Source of the DNA: Caballeronia glathei
GTDB taxonomy: Bacteria; Pseudomonadota; Gammaproteobacteria; Burkholderiales; Burkholderiaceae
Direction: 5' to 3'
Assembly (NCBI RefSeq): GCF_000698595.1
Contig: NZ_JFHC01000020.1
Coordinates: forward strand, 1 to 64,000
DNA: 64,000 nucleotides
The notes under the pieces are model-generated. The model made no database searches. It saw nothing but the letters and a program-made list of their open reading frames with translations, and was not told the DNA's origin. The first letter of the stretch is position 1. Each line of letters begins with the position of its first letter. Of the stretch, positions 53,563 through 61,708 are shown piece by piece. A program made the translations under genes and the position numbers.

Positions 53563-54609
53563 TCAGTGCATTTGCGCTTCGACGCGCGCGATGAGCCGCC
53601 CGATCCAGCCGCGCACGACGCTGTTCGATCCGGCGACCGGCAGCGAGAGCGCCGTCAGCCGGTATACATCGTTGCGCGAGATTTTCGACGCCCGTGCCGG
53701 ATCGAGCCACGCGTCGTTGCGCACGAGCAGCAGCAGCGTTTCGAGGCCGATGAGAATCGGCCACAGGCAGGCGAGCCGCAAGCGCACGCAGCGGCGCGGA
53801 ATCGCGAGCGTATAGTCCGCCGCCTCGCGGTAATGGTCGAGCGTGCGCCGCACGAGATCGAACAGCAGCGGTTTCGCGTCGCGTGAAGCGCCCGGCTGGA
53901 GCAGGTCCTCCGCGCGCAGGCCGAGCGGCTCGAGCAGCGCGGCAGGCACATAGCAGCGGCCGATGCGCAAATCCTTGCCGCAGTCGCGCAGGATATTGGT
54001 CAGCTGCAACGCCTTTCCGAACCGCACGCCACGTTGCGGCATCCGCGCCAGGTCCCAGTGCTGCACTTCGGGTCGGTGCGCATGGGTGATCGTGGTCCAG
54101 AACTCGCCGACGCAACCCGCCACGAGATACGTGTAGTGATCGAGTTCATCGGCCGTATCGAGTGCGGCGAGGCGGCCCGAACGCTCGTCCGGGAACGTGC
54201 GCAGGTCGAATTCCATTCCCATCGTCAGCGTCGTCACGATGTGCCGGACGGCCGCGCGGTCGCCGTCATCCAGCGCGTCGAGGAGCGCGAGCATCGGCTT
54301 GATCGACGCGAGCAGCGCGTGTTCGTGCGAGTCCGCCTGCTGACCCGCGACGTCGGATTCGATGCGCGCGAGCCGCGATTGGTCTGCCACGCCGTTGACC
54401 TGCGCGCGCAGCGAAAGCAGCAGTTCGACCCGGTGCTCGGGCGGGATGACGGAGGTGTCCGCGATCGTGTCGGCGGCGCGGGCGAGCAGATACGCAAGTC
54501 CGATCGGTTCACGCAGACCCGCGGGCAGCACGCGCAGCGTCAGGTAGAACGAGCGGGAAACGTTTTTCAGCAGTTCGCCCAGCAGGAAGGCGCGTTGGGT
54601 GTCGGGCAT
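53563..54609 (-). CDS. Squalene/phytoene synthase family protein
   Basis: A 348-aa head-to-head prenyl synthase. The first aspartate-rich motif reads D-T-I-A-D-T, the second N-I-L-R-D-C-G-K-D, and S-R-S-F-Y-L-T-L-R-V-L-P opens the domain; a hydrophobic helix near the C-terminus (L-E-T-L-L-L-L-V) may touch the membrane. It should join two farnesyl diphosphates to (pre)squalene for hopanoids or a similar product. An upstream ATG at 54660 is possible (365 aa). No other hopanoid gene is adjacent. Confidence 0.88.
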   Translation of the reverse strand: MPDTQRAFLLGELLKNVSRSFYLTLRVLPAGLREPIGLAYLLARAADTIADTSVIPPEHRVELLLSLRAQVNGVADQSRLARIESDVAGQQADSHEHALLASIKPMLALLDALDDGDRAAVRHIVTTLTMGMEFDLRTFPDERSGRLAALDTADELDHYTYLVAGCVGEFWTTITHAHRPEVQHWDLARMPQRGVRFGKALQLTNILRDCGKDLRIGRCYVPAALLEPLGLRAEDLLQPGASRDAKPLLFDLVRRTLDHYREAADYTLAIPRRCVRLRLACLWPILIGLETLLLLVRNDAWLDPARASKISRNDVYRLTALSLPVAGSNSVVRGWIGRLIARVEAQMH

Positions 54610-54964
54610 GCTCGATTGCAGGATTGGCGTGATGGAAGCGGTGCTGCCGCGGTGACACATGGTCCGCTTCCCAGGGAAAGGACGGATTTTACCGGGTAAC
54701 GGTATCGGCGCAGCCGTGGCGCCCGCGCAAACGCGTGCGCCGCGGGAACACACGCCGCGCCCGGCTGTTGTCAGAAGCGCAAGAAGGGACGCCGCACGCA
54801 GGCGTCGCGTTCACGCGAAGCGAACCGACGAAGGTGAAAGCATTGCCACGCACAGCGCGCGACATGACCCATTGACACCACGGGCGACGGCAGCGCCGCA
54901 TCCGCGAGCACGCGCCGTGGCGCGGAACCGGGGCGCGAAGGGGCAATCAGGCGTCTCGTCAGCA
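54610..54964. other. Intergenic region, no gene seen
   Basis: About 350 bases between the prenyl synthase start and the pirin remnant. GC-rich, with no frame of recognisable coding; probably includes decayed sequence in front of the pirin fragment. Confidence 0.4.
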
Positions 54965-55125
54965 CGCCCGATCGTGCAAATCATCAAGCCGTTTGTGCTC
55001 CTCGATCTCTTCCGCCTGGAGCCGTCGGCGCCGATGCTGTTCAAGCTGCACCCGCATTCGGGTATCGCGCGCTCACCCTGCTGATCGGCGGCACGCTGCG
55101 CTTCGAGCCGATGATCGAGGCTTGA
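54965..55125 (+). pseudogene. Pirin family gene remnant, frameshifted
   Basis: One frame reads R-P-I-V-Q-I-I-K, P-F-V-L-L-D-L-F-R-L-E-P-S and H-P-H-S-G-I-A, the start of a pirin cupin with its H-x-H metal site. At about 55070 it shifts: the continuation L-T-L-L-I-G-G-T-L-R-F-E-P is in another frame and stops at 55125. The rest of a ~290-aa pirin is gone. Confidence 0.7.
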
Positions 55126-55144
55126 TCCCTCCTGCCCGCGCGTT

Positions 55145-55672
55145 TTACAGATGCTTGTAGTAGAACGTCGTCGCGCAGAACGCGCCATCGGGCATCAGCG
55201 CGTATTTCGGCACCACCCCCGCGCGCTGCCAGCCGGTGCGCTCGTAGAGCCGCTCGGCGTCGCCGCCCGTCACGGTGTCCAGCACGAGCACGGTCTTGCC
55301 TTCCTCGCGGGCGATTTCGTCGATCGCATTCATCAGACGTTGGGCGATCCCGCGACGCCGTGCGCGGCGATGAACCAGCATCTTGGCGATATCGGCGCGA
55401 TGCGGCTGGTTGTCGGGCTGCGACAGGACCATCTGCACGGTGCCGACGATCCGGCCTTCGCCGTCCTCGGCGATCACGAGCGCGCGTTCGCCGCGCGCGA
55501 CGCCTTCGGCGACGCCGCGCCAGAACGCCACGGCCTTCTCGCGCGGCAGCGGCAGCATGAAGCTCACCGACGCGCCGCCTTCGACGCAGTCGACCAGCAC
55601 TTCGGCGAGCGCTTCCATGCGCTCCGCGGCTTCGCCGGCGCTGATGCGCCGGACGTTCACGTCACCCGTCAT
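55145..55672 (-). CDS. GNAT family N-acetyltransferase
   Basis: A 175-aa acetyltransferase. The acetyl-CoA binding segment is R-R-A-R-R-R-G-I-A-Q-R-L-M (Q/R-x-x-G-x-G/A type), followed by L-V-L-D-T-V-T-G-G-D-A-E-R-L-Y-E-R-T-G-W, the usual C-terminal strand and helix. ATG 55672 has GGAGGA six bases before it. The substrate cannot be told; the group includes antibiotic or amino-acid acetylases. Confidence 0.9.
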   Translation of the reverse strand: MTGDVNVRRISAGEAAERMEALAEVLVDCVEGGASVSFMLPLPREKAVAFWRGVAEGVARGERALVIAEDGEGRIVGTVQMVLSQPDNQPHRADIAKMLVHRRARRRGIAQRLMNAIDEIAREEGKTVLVLDTVTGGDAERLYERTGWQRAGVVPKYALMPDGAFCATTFYYKHL

Positions 55673-55865
55673 TCGATCCTCCACAAGGGTTGTCTCCCGC
55701 CAGATTCGGTCAAAACGGCATCCGGCCGGGACTAGGGTTTACACCTATTTCGACAATAATCAATTGCTTTTTCGGCTCTTAATCTTGAGCAACGTCCTCC
55801 CTACACTGTCATCACTCGCTGCGAACAAGGGTCCGCAGCAAATAAACAAAATCTGGAGGTTAGTC

Positions 55866-56183
55866 ATGAAATCGCTCATTCAAGCCGTTGCTCTTGCCGC
55901 TGTTCTCGCCGTTCCCGCCGTTTCGTTCGCCCAGTCGGACGCGCCGGTGACCCGCGCACAGGTGCGCGCCGAACTGGTACAACTGGAAAAGGCGGGTTAC
56001 AACCCGGGCAATGCCGATAACTCGACCTATCCCGCCGACATCCAGGCTGCCGAATCCCGCGTCGCCGCGCAGAATGGCGCTGCGAGCGGCTACGGCGGCG
56101 TGACGGGCGGCGCGTCGGCATCGGGTGCGGCGGTGCGCGCGGCGTCGAACGACAACATGAAGTCGATCTACTTCGGCAACTAA
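55866..56183 (+). CDS. DUF4148 small periplasmic protein
   Basis: A 105-aa protein with a signal peptide (K-S-L-I-Q-A-V-A-L-A-A-V-L-A-V-P ... F-A-Q), then T-R-A-Q-V-R-A-E-L-V-Q-L-E-K-A-G-Y-N-P-G and Y-P-A-D-I-Q-A-A-E, the DUF4148 pattern that is very common in Burkholderia relatives. GGAGG before ATG 55866. Function unknown. Confidence 0.92.
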   Translation: MKSLIQAVALAAVLAVPAVSFAQSDAPVTRAQVRAELVQLEKAGYNPGNADNSTYPADIQAAESRVAAQNGAASGYGGVTGGASASGAAVRAASNDNMKSIYFGN

Positions 56184-56198
56184 CCGGTACAGGTTCGG

Positions 56199-56224
56199 GC
56201 GGGCGGTCACGCAGTGCCGCCCGC
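56199..56224 (+). terminator. Hairpin after the DUF4148 gene
   Basis: Stem GCGGGCGG / CCGCCCGC with a ten-base loop, followed by TTT. It starts 15 bases after the DUF4148 stop; the T-run is short, so termination may be partial. Confidence 0.55.
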
Positions 56225-56314
56225 TTTGCTGATCGGACGCGCAACGTTACCGCGCGTCAGATGCACACATACAGATCAGTACCTCCTCCAGCGGGCTTCG
56301 GTTTCGCTGGATTG

Positions 56315-56339
56315 CCCAGATCCTCCGGTCTGGGCCTTT
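56315..56339 (+). terminator. Second hairpin with T-run
   Basis: CCCAGA / TCTGGG around an eight-base loop, then CCTTTTT. It lies between DUF4148 and the exonuclease gene and could end read-through from the former. Confidence 0.55.
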
Positions 56340-56410
56340 TTCGTTGGGCGGCCGGCATGCGTGGCGCGAGTGCGGCGCTACAATTGGCGCTCATTTCCGC
56401 TTCTGGAGCG

Positions 56411-57997
56411 ATGCCCGCCGCCGCCCCATCCGATTCCATCGCTGACGCGCTGCTCGAACAGCTGGCGCGTCCGATCGTGTTCGTCGATCTCGAGACCACC
56501 GGCGGCAACGCAACCACCGACCGCATCACCGAGATCGGCGTGGTCGAGGTGAGCCGCGCGGGCGTCGAGCGCTGGAGCGTGCTCGTCGATCCGCAGACGC
56601 CGGTGCCGCCGTTCATCGAGCGGCTGACAGGCATCGACGACGCCATGCTGCACGGGCAGCCGAGCTTCGCGTCACTTGCGCAGTCGCTGGCGGAGCGGCT
56701 CGACGGCAAGCTCTTCGTCGCGCACAACGCGCGATTCGATTACGGTTTCCTGAAGAACGAGTTCCGGCGCGCGGGCGTCGCGTTTCGCGCGGACGTGCTG
56801 TGTACCGTGCGGCTTTCCCGCGCGCTCTTTCCGTCGGTGCAGCGCCACGGGCTCGATGCGCTGATCGCGCGCTTCGGCCTCGCTCCCGAGGGCCGCCATC
56901 GCGCGCTCGCCGACGCCGACCTCCTGTGGCAGTTCTGGCAGAAGATCCACGAGGTGTATTCGCAGGAACTCGTCGACGCCGCGGTCAAGGCGCTGATCAG
57001 GCGCGCCAGCCTGCCCGCCGCGCTGCCGGAAAGCGCGCTCGACGCGCTGCCAGCAAGCCCCGGCGTCTATCTCTTCTACGGCGACGACGACCTGCCGCTC
57101 TACGTCGGCAAGAGCATCAACCTCCGGCAGCGCGTGATGTCGCACTTTTCCGGCGACCACCGGCTCGAGAAGGACCTGAGAATCTCGCAGACGATCCGGC
57201 GCATCGAATGCCGCGAGACACTCGGGGAACTCGGCGCGCTGCTGCTCGAAGCAAAACTCGTCAAGGACATGCAGCCGGTGCACAACCGCCTGCTGCGCCG
57301 CGCGGCGGGCGTTTGCGCATGGCAATGGCGCCCGGGTGCGCACGCGCCGGTGCTGATCCACGCGCACAGGCACGACTTCTCGCGCGAGGCGGGCCTCTTC
57401 GGCATCCATGCGTCGCGCGCGAAGGCGCATGCGCATCTGCGGCATCTGGCCGACGAGCACGGCCTGTGTCACGCGACACTCGGCCTCGAAAAAGTGCCGC
57501 CGGGCAACGTGCGAGGCTGCTTCGGCCATCAGGTCCGGCGCTGCAGGGGCGCGTGCGTGGGAGCGGAATCGCTTGCGGAGCACGGCGCGCGCGTGCGCGA
57601 TGCGCTGGACGCATCGCGCGTCGTGCGCTGGCCGCATGCGGGACCGCTTGCGATCGCCGAGCGCGATCCGGAATCCGGGCGCGAGGTGTGGCATGTCGTC
57701 GACCGGTGGTGCTATCTGGGGTCGTGCGCGAGCGTCGGCGAAGTCGCGGCGCTGGTCGGCGCGTGCGGCGAAGCGCGACCGTTCGATCCCGATGTCTACG
57801 GCCTGCTCGCGAAGCGGCTCGTGGCGGGCGAGCTGGAGTGCGTCGCGAGCGATGCGCGCCCTGCGTTCACTCTCGTGCCGCAGGAGGCTCCCCGTGCAGC
57901 CGCGGCGGCGCGCATCACGCCGCCGCCAGGAACACGCGACAGCCGCCGCAAGCGTGCGCGCGAAAACCCGGCGCAACTGGCGCTCTCGTTCGCCTGA
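56411..57997 (+). CDS. Exonuclease (DnaQ-like) / GIY-YIG (UvrC-like) fusion nuclease
   Basis: A 528-aa two-domain protein. Residues about 20-185 are a DEDDh 3'-5' exonuclease (F-V-D-L-E-T-T-G-G; A-H-N-A-R-F-D-Y; H-R-A-L-A-D-A). Residues about 215-300 are a GIY-YIG domain (P-G-V-Y-L-F-Y, L-Y-V-G-K-S-I-N-L-R). The C-terminal region has a G-C-F-G-H-Q-V-R-R-C-R-G-A-C cysteine cluster. Such fusions resemble Cho/UvrC incision nucleases joined to a proofreading-type domain, so a DNA-repair role is likely. ATG 56411 is preferred where homology starts. Confidence 0.9.
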   Translation: MPAAAPSDSIADALLEQLARPIVFVDLETTGGNATTDRITEIGVVEVSRAGVERWSVLVDPQTPVPPFIERLTGIDDAMLHGQPSFASLAQSLAERLDGKLFVAHNARFDYGFLKNEFRRAGVAFRADVLCTVRLSRALFPSVQRHGLDALIARFGLAPEGRHRALADADLLWQFWQKIHEVYSQELVDAAVKALIRRASLPAALPESALDALPASPGVYLFYGDDDLPLYVGKSINLRQRVMSHFSGDHRLEKDLRISQTIRRIECRETLGELGALLLEAKLVKDMQPVHNRLLRRAAGVCAWQWRPGAHAPVLIHAHRHDFSREAGLFGIHASRAKAHAHLRHLADEHGLCHATLGLEKVPPGNVRGCFGHQVRRCRGACVGAESLAEHGARVRDALDASRVVRWPHAGPLAIAERDPESGREVWHVVDRWCYLGSCASVGEVAALVGACGEARPFDPDVYGLLAKRLVAGELECVASDARPAFTLVPQEAPRAAAAARITPPPGTRDSRRKRARENPAQLALSFA

Positions 57998-58003
57998 ACG
58001 CAG

Positions 58004-58209
58004 TCAGCCGGCCTGCGGATGCCGCGCCTCGCGCTTCGGCCTGCCCGCGCGCTGCAGTTCGTTCGCGAACTGCACGATTAGGATGCCGTGCTTGCTGACG
58101 AGCCCCATCAACGTGACGAGCCCGACCTGCGTATCGATGTTGAGCGTCGAAAAGCCGATGTTGATGAAGACGAGCGCGCCGAAGAGCGCCATCGGCACGA
58201 CATCAGGCG
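58004..58209 (-). pseudogene. RND efflux pump (AcrB-type) fragment
   Basis: About 65 codons match the interior of an inner-membrane RND pump: M-A-L-F-G-A-L-V-F-I-N-I-G-F-S-T-L-N and V-G-L-V-T-L-M-G-L-V-S-K-H-G-I-L-I-V-Q-F-A-N, the transmembrane region with the family's conserved segment. Full pumps are about 1040 aa; both ends are missing and the sequence diverges after K-R-E-A. No complete pump gene or mobile-element end is nearby. Confidence 0.8.
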
Positions 58210-58702
58210 ACGGAGCGCGTGCACATTCAGGCGGCTTGAATCCTCGCTGCGTCTTTCCTTTTGTTCCGGCCGATCATGGGATGGGAATCCGCGCATGGCC
58301 TGGCACGGTCGATCGCCGGATTCGCTTTTTCACCGCCGGTGCGGAGAACGGTTCAATGTCCCATTTTTGCTGAATGAAGGCGTCGAATTTCGAAACATCG
58401 AGTGAGTTTTACTGATTTTCACGCTAACGACACATCAGAGGAATGCAAATGAGCACACAAAATGTGCGGATATTGGGCTGAATCGGGGGATGTCGCTTTT
58501 TTCGCGCAAGTCATTCGGGAGAAATGCCGGTTGTGCCGGGCGCGCAATTCCCCTAGGCTCATTTTTGCTCGATCCCGGATTTTCAGATTTTATCCGGGGT
58601 TTATTCAGGGCTTTCGGACTGTTGTGCAACCCGCATAATCGGCACTGCGCCGCGCGCCGTCGCAGCGGATTAATGCGATTTTTTTCTATCTCGGACACGA
58701 TT
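58210..58702. other. Intergenic region with the long leader of the cold-shock gene
   Basis: About 490 bases of noticeably lower GC than the surroundings in its right half. No gene. The A/T-rich part before 58703 probably holds the promoter and a long 5' leader, as csp messages often have; I cannot define its start. Confidence 0.5.
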
Positions 58703-58906
58703 ATGGCAACCGGTACGGTCAAGTGGTTCAACGATGCAAAGGGTTTCGGCTTCATTACTCCGGATGACGGCGGTGAAGACCTGTTCGCTCATTTCTCGGA
58801 AGTAAAAGCGGAAGGCTTCAAATCGCTGCAGGAAAATCAACGCGTGAGTTTTGACGTAAAACAAGGACCGAAGGGCAAACAGGCGTCCAATATTCAACCG
58901 CTGTAA
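58703..58906 (+). CDS. Cold-shock protein (CspA family)
   Basis: A 67-aa single OB-fold nucleic-acid chaperone. RNP1 K-G-F-G-F-I (residues 13-18) and RNP2-like L-F-A-H-F (about residues 27-31) are intact, with G-T-V-K-W-F-N at the start. It keeps mRNA unstructured in the cold. A strong terminator follows. Confidence 0.96.
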   Translation: MATGTVKWFNDAKGFGFITPDDGGEDLFAHFSEVKAEGFKSLQENQRVSFDVKQGPKGKQASNIQPL

Positions 58907-58931
58907 CGCCACCGTTCGGCGGCTTCTCGCC

Positions 58932-58965
58932 AAAAAAATGGTCCGCATGTGCGGACCATTTTTTT
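58932..58965. terminator. Strong bidirectional terminator after the cold-shock gene
   Basis: AAAAAAATGGTCCGCA / TGCGGACCATTTTTTT with a two-base loop: a ten-bp GC-containing stem flanked by A7 and T7. It ends the csp transcript and can also end the convergent FAH-family transcript. Confidence 0.92.
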
Positions 58966-59016
58966 TGCTGTCGCATTTGCTGCGGTGCGCGTCAGCCCGT
59001 GCGCGTTATCGTGGCG

Positions 59017-60204
59017 TTATCGTGTGCCGCCGAGCAACCCGCGAGACGCGAGATTGCGATACAGCTCGCGCACCCCGAAAGTCCACGGCGTGATTTCCGT
59101 CGACAGGCGCACCGTGTTGACGAGCGCGCCGAGGCTCGGCGTGGCGATCGTTACCGTATCGCCGAGATGATGGGTGAATCCGCCGCCGGGCGTGTCGCGG
59201 TCCTTGATCGGCGAGAACATCGTGCCGAGGAAAAGCATGAAGCCGTCGGGATATTGATGGTGCGGGCCGAACGTCTGCGTGACGAGGTCCGCCGGATCGC
59301 GGCTGATCTCGCTCATGTGGCTCACGCCGTCCAGTTCGAAGCCGTCGTCCGGGCCTTCGATGCGCAGTGATACGCTCGCCGTGCGAATCGTGTCGAGCGT
59401 GAACTTCGCGTCGAAGAGCCGCACGAACGGGCCGATCGCGCACGATCCGTTGTTGTCCTTCGCCTTGCCGAGCAGCAACGCCGAGCGGCCTTCGATGTCG
59501 CGCAGGTTCACGTCGTTGCCGAGCGTCGCGCCGACCGTCTCGCCGCGGCTGTTCACGGCAAGCACGATCTCGGGCTCGGGGTTGTTCCATTTCGAAGTAG
59601 GGTACAGCCCGACGTCCGCGCCGAACCCGACCGACGACATCGGCTGCGACTTCGAGAACACTTCGGCGTCGGGGCCGATGCCCACCTCCATGTACTGCGA
59701 CCACGCTCCGCGCCGCTCGAGTTCCGCCTTCAGCCGCATCGCGGCGTCGGAGCCCGGCTCGATCCTGGACAGATCCGCGCCGATCAGCTGATTGATGGTC
59801 GCGCGGATCTCCAGCGCCTTGCTCGCATCGCCGCCCGCGTGCTCCTCGATGACGCGCTCGAGCAGGCTCACCGCGAAGGTCACGCCGCACGCCTTGATGG
59901 CCTGCACGTCGCACGGTGCGAGCAGCGTCGCAACCGCCGCGCCGCCCGCGCCTTCGATGCTGGCACGCATCAGGTCCTCGACCGTGCCCATCGGCTCGCC
60001 TGCCTTGCGCGCGATGTCGAGGCGATCGGCGTGGTCGAACAGATCGGCGGTGGTCGGCGCCGACGCGGTGATGTCGAACACCTTCCCGTCACGCACGGCG
60101 ATCACGGAAGGTCCCGGCGTCGGGCCGTTGCGCCATGCGCGGCCGATCAGAACGGCGTCGGCGAGATCGTCGGGAAGGAACTGCGAGACGGTGGGCTGAG
60201 GCAT
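59017..60204 (-). CDS. FAH-family protein, possible 2-keto-3-deoxy-acid dehydratase
   Basis: A 395-aa member of the fumarylacetoacetate hydrolase family, with the FAH core in the C-terminal half (K-W-N-N-P-E-P-E-I-V-L-A-V, G-N-D-V-N-L-R-D-I-E, F-L-G-T-M-F). The length and the long N-terminal part match the Caulobacter XylX group (2-keto-3-deoxy-D-xylonate dehydratase) better than the shorter hydrolases. ATG 60204 is where homology begins. It diverges from an IclR regulator. Exact reaction is inference. Confidence 0.82.
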   Translation of the reverse strand: MPQPTVSQFLPDDLADAVLIGRAWRNGPTPGPSVIAVRDGKVFDITASAPTTADLFDHADRLDIARKAGEPMGTVEDLMRASIEGAGGAAVATLLAPCDVQAIKACGVTFAVSLLERVIEEHAGGDASKALEIRATINQLIGADLSRIEPGSDAAMRLKAELERRGAWSQYMEVGIGPDAEVFSKSQPMSSVGFGADVGLYPTSKWNNPEPEIVLAVNSRGETVGATLGNDVNLRDIEGRSALLLGKAKDNNGSCAIGPFVRLFDAKFTLDTIRTASVSLRIEGPDDGFELDGVSHMSEISRDPADLVTQTFGPHHQYPDGFMLFLGTMFSPIKDRDTPGGGFTHHLGDTVTIATPSLGALVNTVRLSTEITPWTFGVRELYRNLASRGLLGGTR

Positions 60205-60280
60205 GGGTCTTTCGATGGTTGCAGGAAGTCCGGCCATCGTATTGCCGGCCGCCGGCAGTGTCCAGAATCTTGCCATTTTG

Positions 60281-60294
60281 TCCAACAGGTTGGA
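60281..60294. promoter_or_regulatory. Inverted repeat, probable IclR operator
   Basis: TCCAAC-AG-GTTGGA, a perfect 6-bp inverted repeat in the 122-base divergent gap, 33 bases before the IclR start. Well placed to control both genes. Confidence 0.55.
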
Positions 60295-60326
60295 TGATGG
60301 GTGCATTCGAGCTTGTGTGAATCGCC

Positions 60327-61097
60327 ATGGAAAAAGACTACGAAGTGCCCGCGCTGAAACGCGCCGACGACATCCTGAGCGTGCTCGGCGAATCCCGGCT
60401 GCCGGTGCGCGCGAGCGCGCTGCTTGCGGCCACGGGCCTCTCGCGCAGCACGCTGTATCTGCTGCTCGACTCGCTCGAGCGCCGCCGGTGGATCGAGAAG
60501 GTCAGCGACGGCTATGTGATCGGCGTGAGGCTCTTCGAACTGGGCAGCGGCTTTTTGCGTCACGACGCGTTGCAGGCTGCGTTTCGCGTCGAGGCGGCGG
60601 AGTTCGTCGGTGCTCACAACGAGGTCGTCCAGCTTGCAGTGCTCGACGGCACCGAAGTGGTGTACATCGCGCGGGAAGATTCGCATCGCCCGGTGCGGCT
60701 CGTCTCGGATCTCGGCTCGCGGCTCCCGGCGCACTGCTGCGCGCTTGGCAAGGCGCTGCTCGCGAGCCTCTCCGACGATGCACTGCTCGCCGTTCTACCC
60801 GATCGGCTTCAGGCGGTCACGCCGCGCACCGTTACGCGCCGCGCGAGGCTGTTGCGTGAACTCGCCGCCGTGCGCGAGGCGGGCCTCGCGGGTGAATCGG
60901 AAGAAGCGGCGGCGGGGCTTGCCTGCTTCGCCGCGTATGTGGGCGAGACGGCGCTCGGCAACCGCGTGGCGGTGAGCACCAGCGTGCCGCTCAGCCGCAT
61001 CGACGCGCGCCGCGAAAAAAAGATCAGCGTCGACATGATGCGCATGGCGCGGCGCATCGGCGCGCGCCTGGCGGGCATGGGGCAAAGCAGCGTATAG
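60327..61097 (+). CDS. IclR family transcriptional regulator
   Basis: A 256-aa regulator: winged helix (about residues 8-70, A-D-D-I-L-S-V-L-G, T-G-L-S-R-S-T-L-Y-L-L-L) and ligand domain with L-P-A-H-C-C-A-L-G-K-A-L-L and A-A-G-L-A-C-F-A-A-Y-V-G. Divergent from the FAH-family gene, which it probably regulates in response to a sugar-acid intermediate. Confidence 0.93.
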   Translation: MEKDYEVPALKRADDILSVLGESRLPVRASALLAATGLSRSTLYLLLDSLERRRWIEKVSDGYVIGVRLFELGSGFLRHDALQAAFRVEAAEFVGAHNEVVQLAVLDGTEVVYIAREDSHRPVRLVSDLGSRLPAHCCALGKALLASLSDDALLAVLPDRLQAVTPRTVTRRARLLRELAAVREAGLAGESEEAAAGLACFAAYVGETALGNRVAVSTSVPLSRIDARREKKISVDMMRMARRIGARLAGMGQSSV

Positions 61098-61146
61098 CGC
61101 GGGGCCGTGATGCGCCCCGGCCGGAACCTGCACGCGATGGCGGGCC

Positions 61147-61467
61147 TCAGCGGCCATGTCCGCCCCCGCCCCCGCCGTGGCCGCCCCCTCGCCCGAAGCT
61201 GCCGCCGTGTCCGAAGCCTCCATGACCGTGACCGAAGCCGCCGCCGTAGTAGTGGCCTCGTCCGTGAAAGTAACGGGTATGACAGCAACCGCCGCCGCCC
61301 CAGAAGCCGATGCTTCCGTAGATCGGCGCATAGCCGGGATAGTAGTCGTACGGGTAAGCGGCATCGTACGTATCGGCGTATCCGTAGCCGGGATATCCGT
61401 AACCTGGCGCGACCGCGCATCCCGCAAGCGTTGCCGCAACCCCGAGCATTCCAATGATCCTGAGCAC
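61147..61467 (-). CDS. Gly/His/Tyr-rich lipoprotein
   Basis: A 106-aa lipoprotein with lipobox L-A-G-C (cysteine at residue 17). The N-terminal half of the mature protein is Y-G-Y-P repeats, then a C-C-H-T-R-Y segment, and the end is Gly/His-rich (H-G-H-G-G-F-G-H-G-G). Start GTG 61467, with AAGGAG seven bases before it; CTCCTT lies just upstream and could pair with that site. Low-complexity repeats and histidines suggest a surface or metal-binding role; unknown. Confidence 0.8.
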   Translation of the reverse strand: MLRIIGMLGVAATLAGCAVAPGYGYPGYGYADTYDAAYPYDYYPGYAPIYGSIGFWGGGGCCHTRYFHGRGHYYGGGFGHGHGGFGHGGSFGRGGGHGGGGGGHGR

Positions 61468-61708
61468 GACCGTCTCCTTAAAGGAGGTCAGAAATAAAAT
61501 CAGGGTGCTAAGTTCAAGGGCAAATGTGTCGGTCGTTTACAACATGCCTGGCCGGCAAGAATGCGGTGAAATACGCGCGCTGGTGTCGCGAATGTCGAGC
61601 GCGTGCGGCGCCCGGTACGGGCGCGTGAAAAGAGCGGCGGCAAAGGGCAGGCTCGACACGTTGCGCCGTTCTCGCGGCCCGCCCGACGCAGCGAACCGGA
61701 TCCCCTGC

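Noticed and set aside
54659-55084. A 141-codon plus-strand gene covering the pirin fragment
   Set aside because: Its first 100 codons are Arg/Ala-rich noise; only the last 40 match pirin, so it is a decayed gene, not an intact one.
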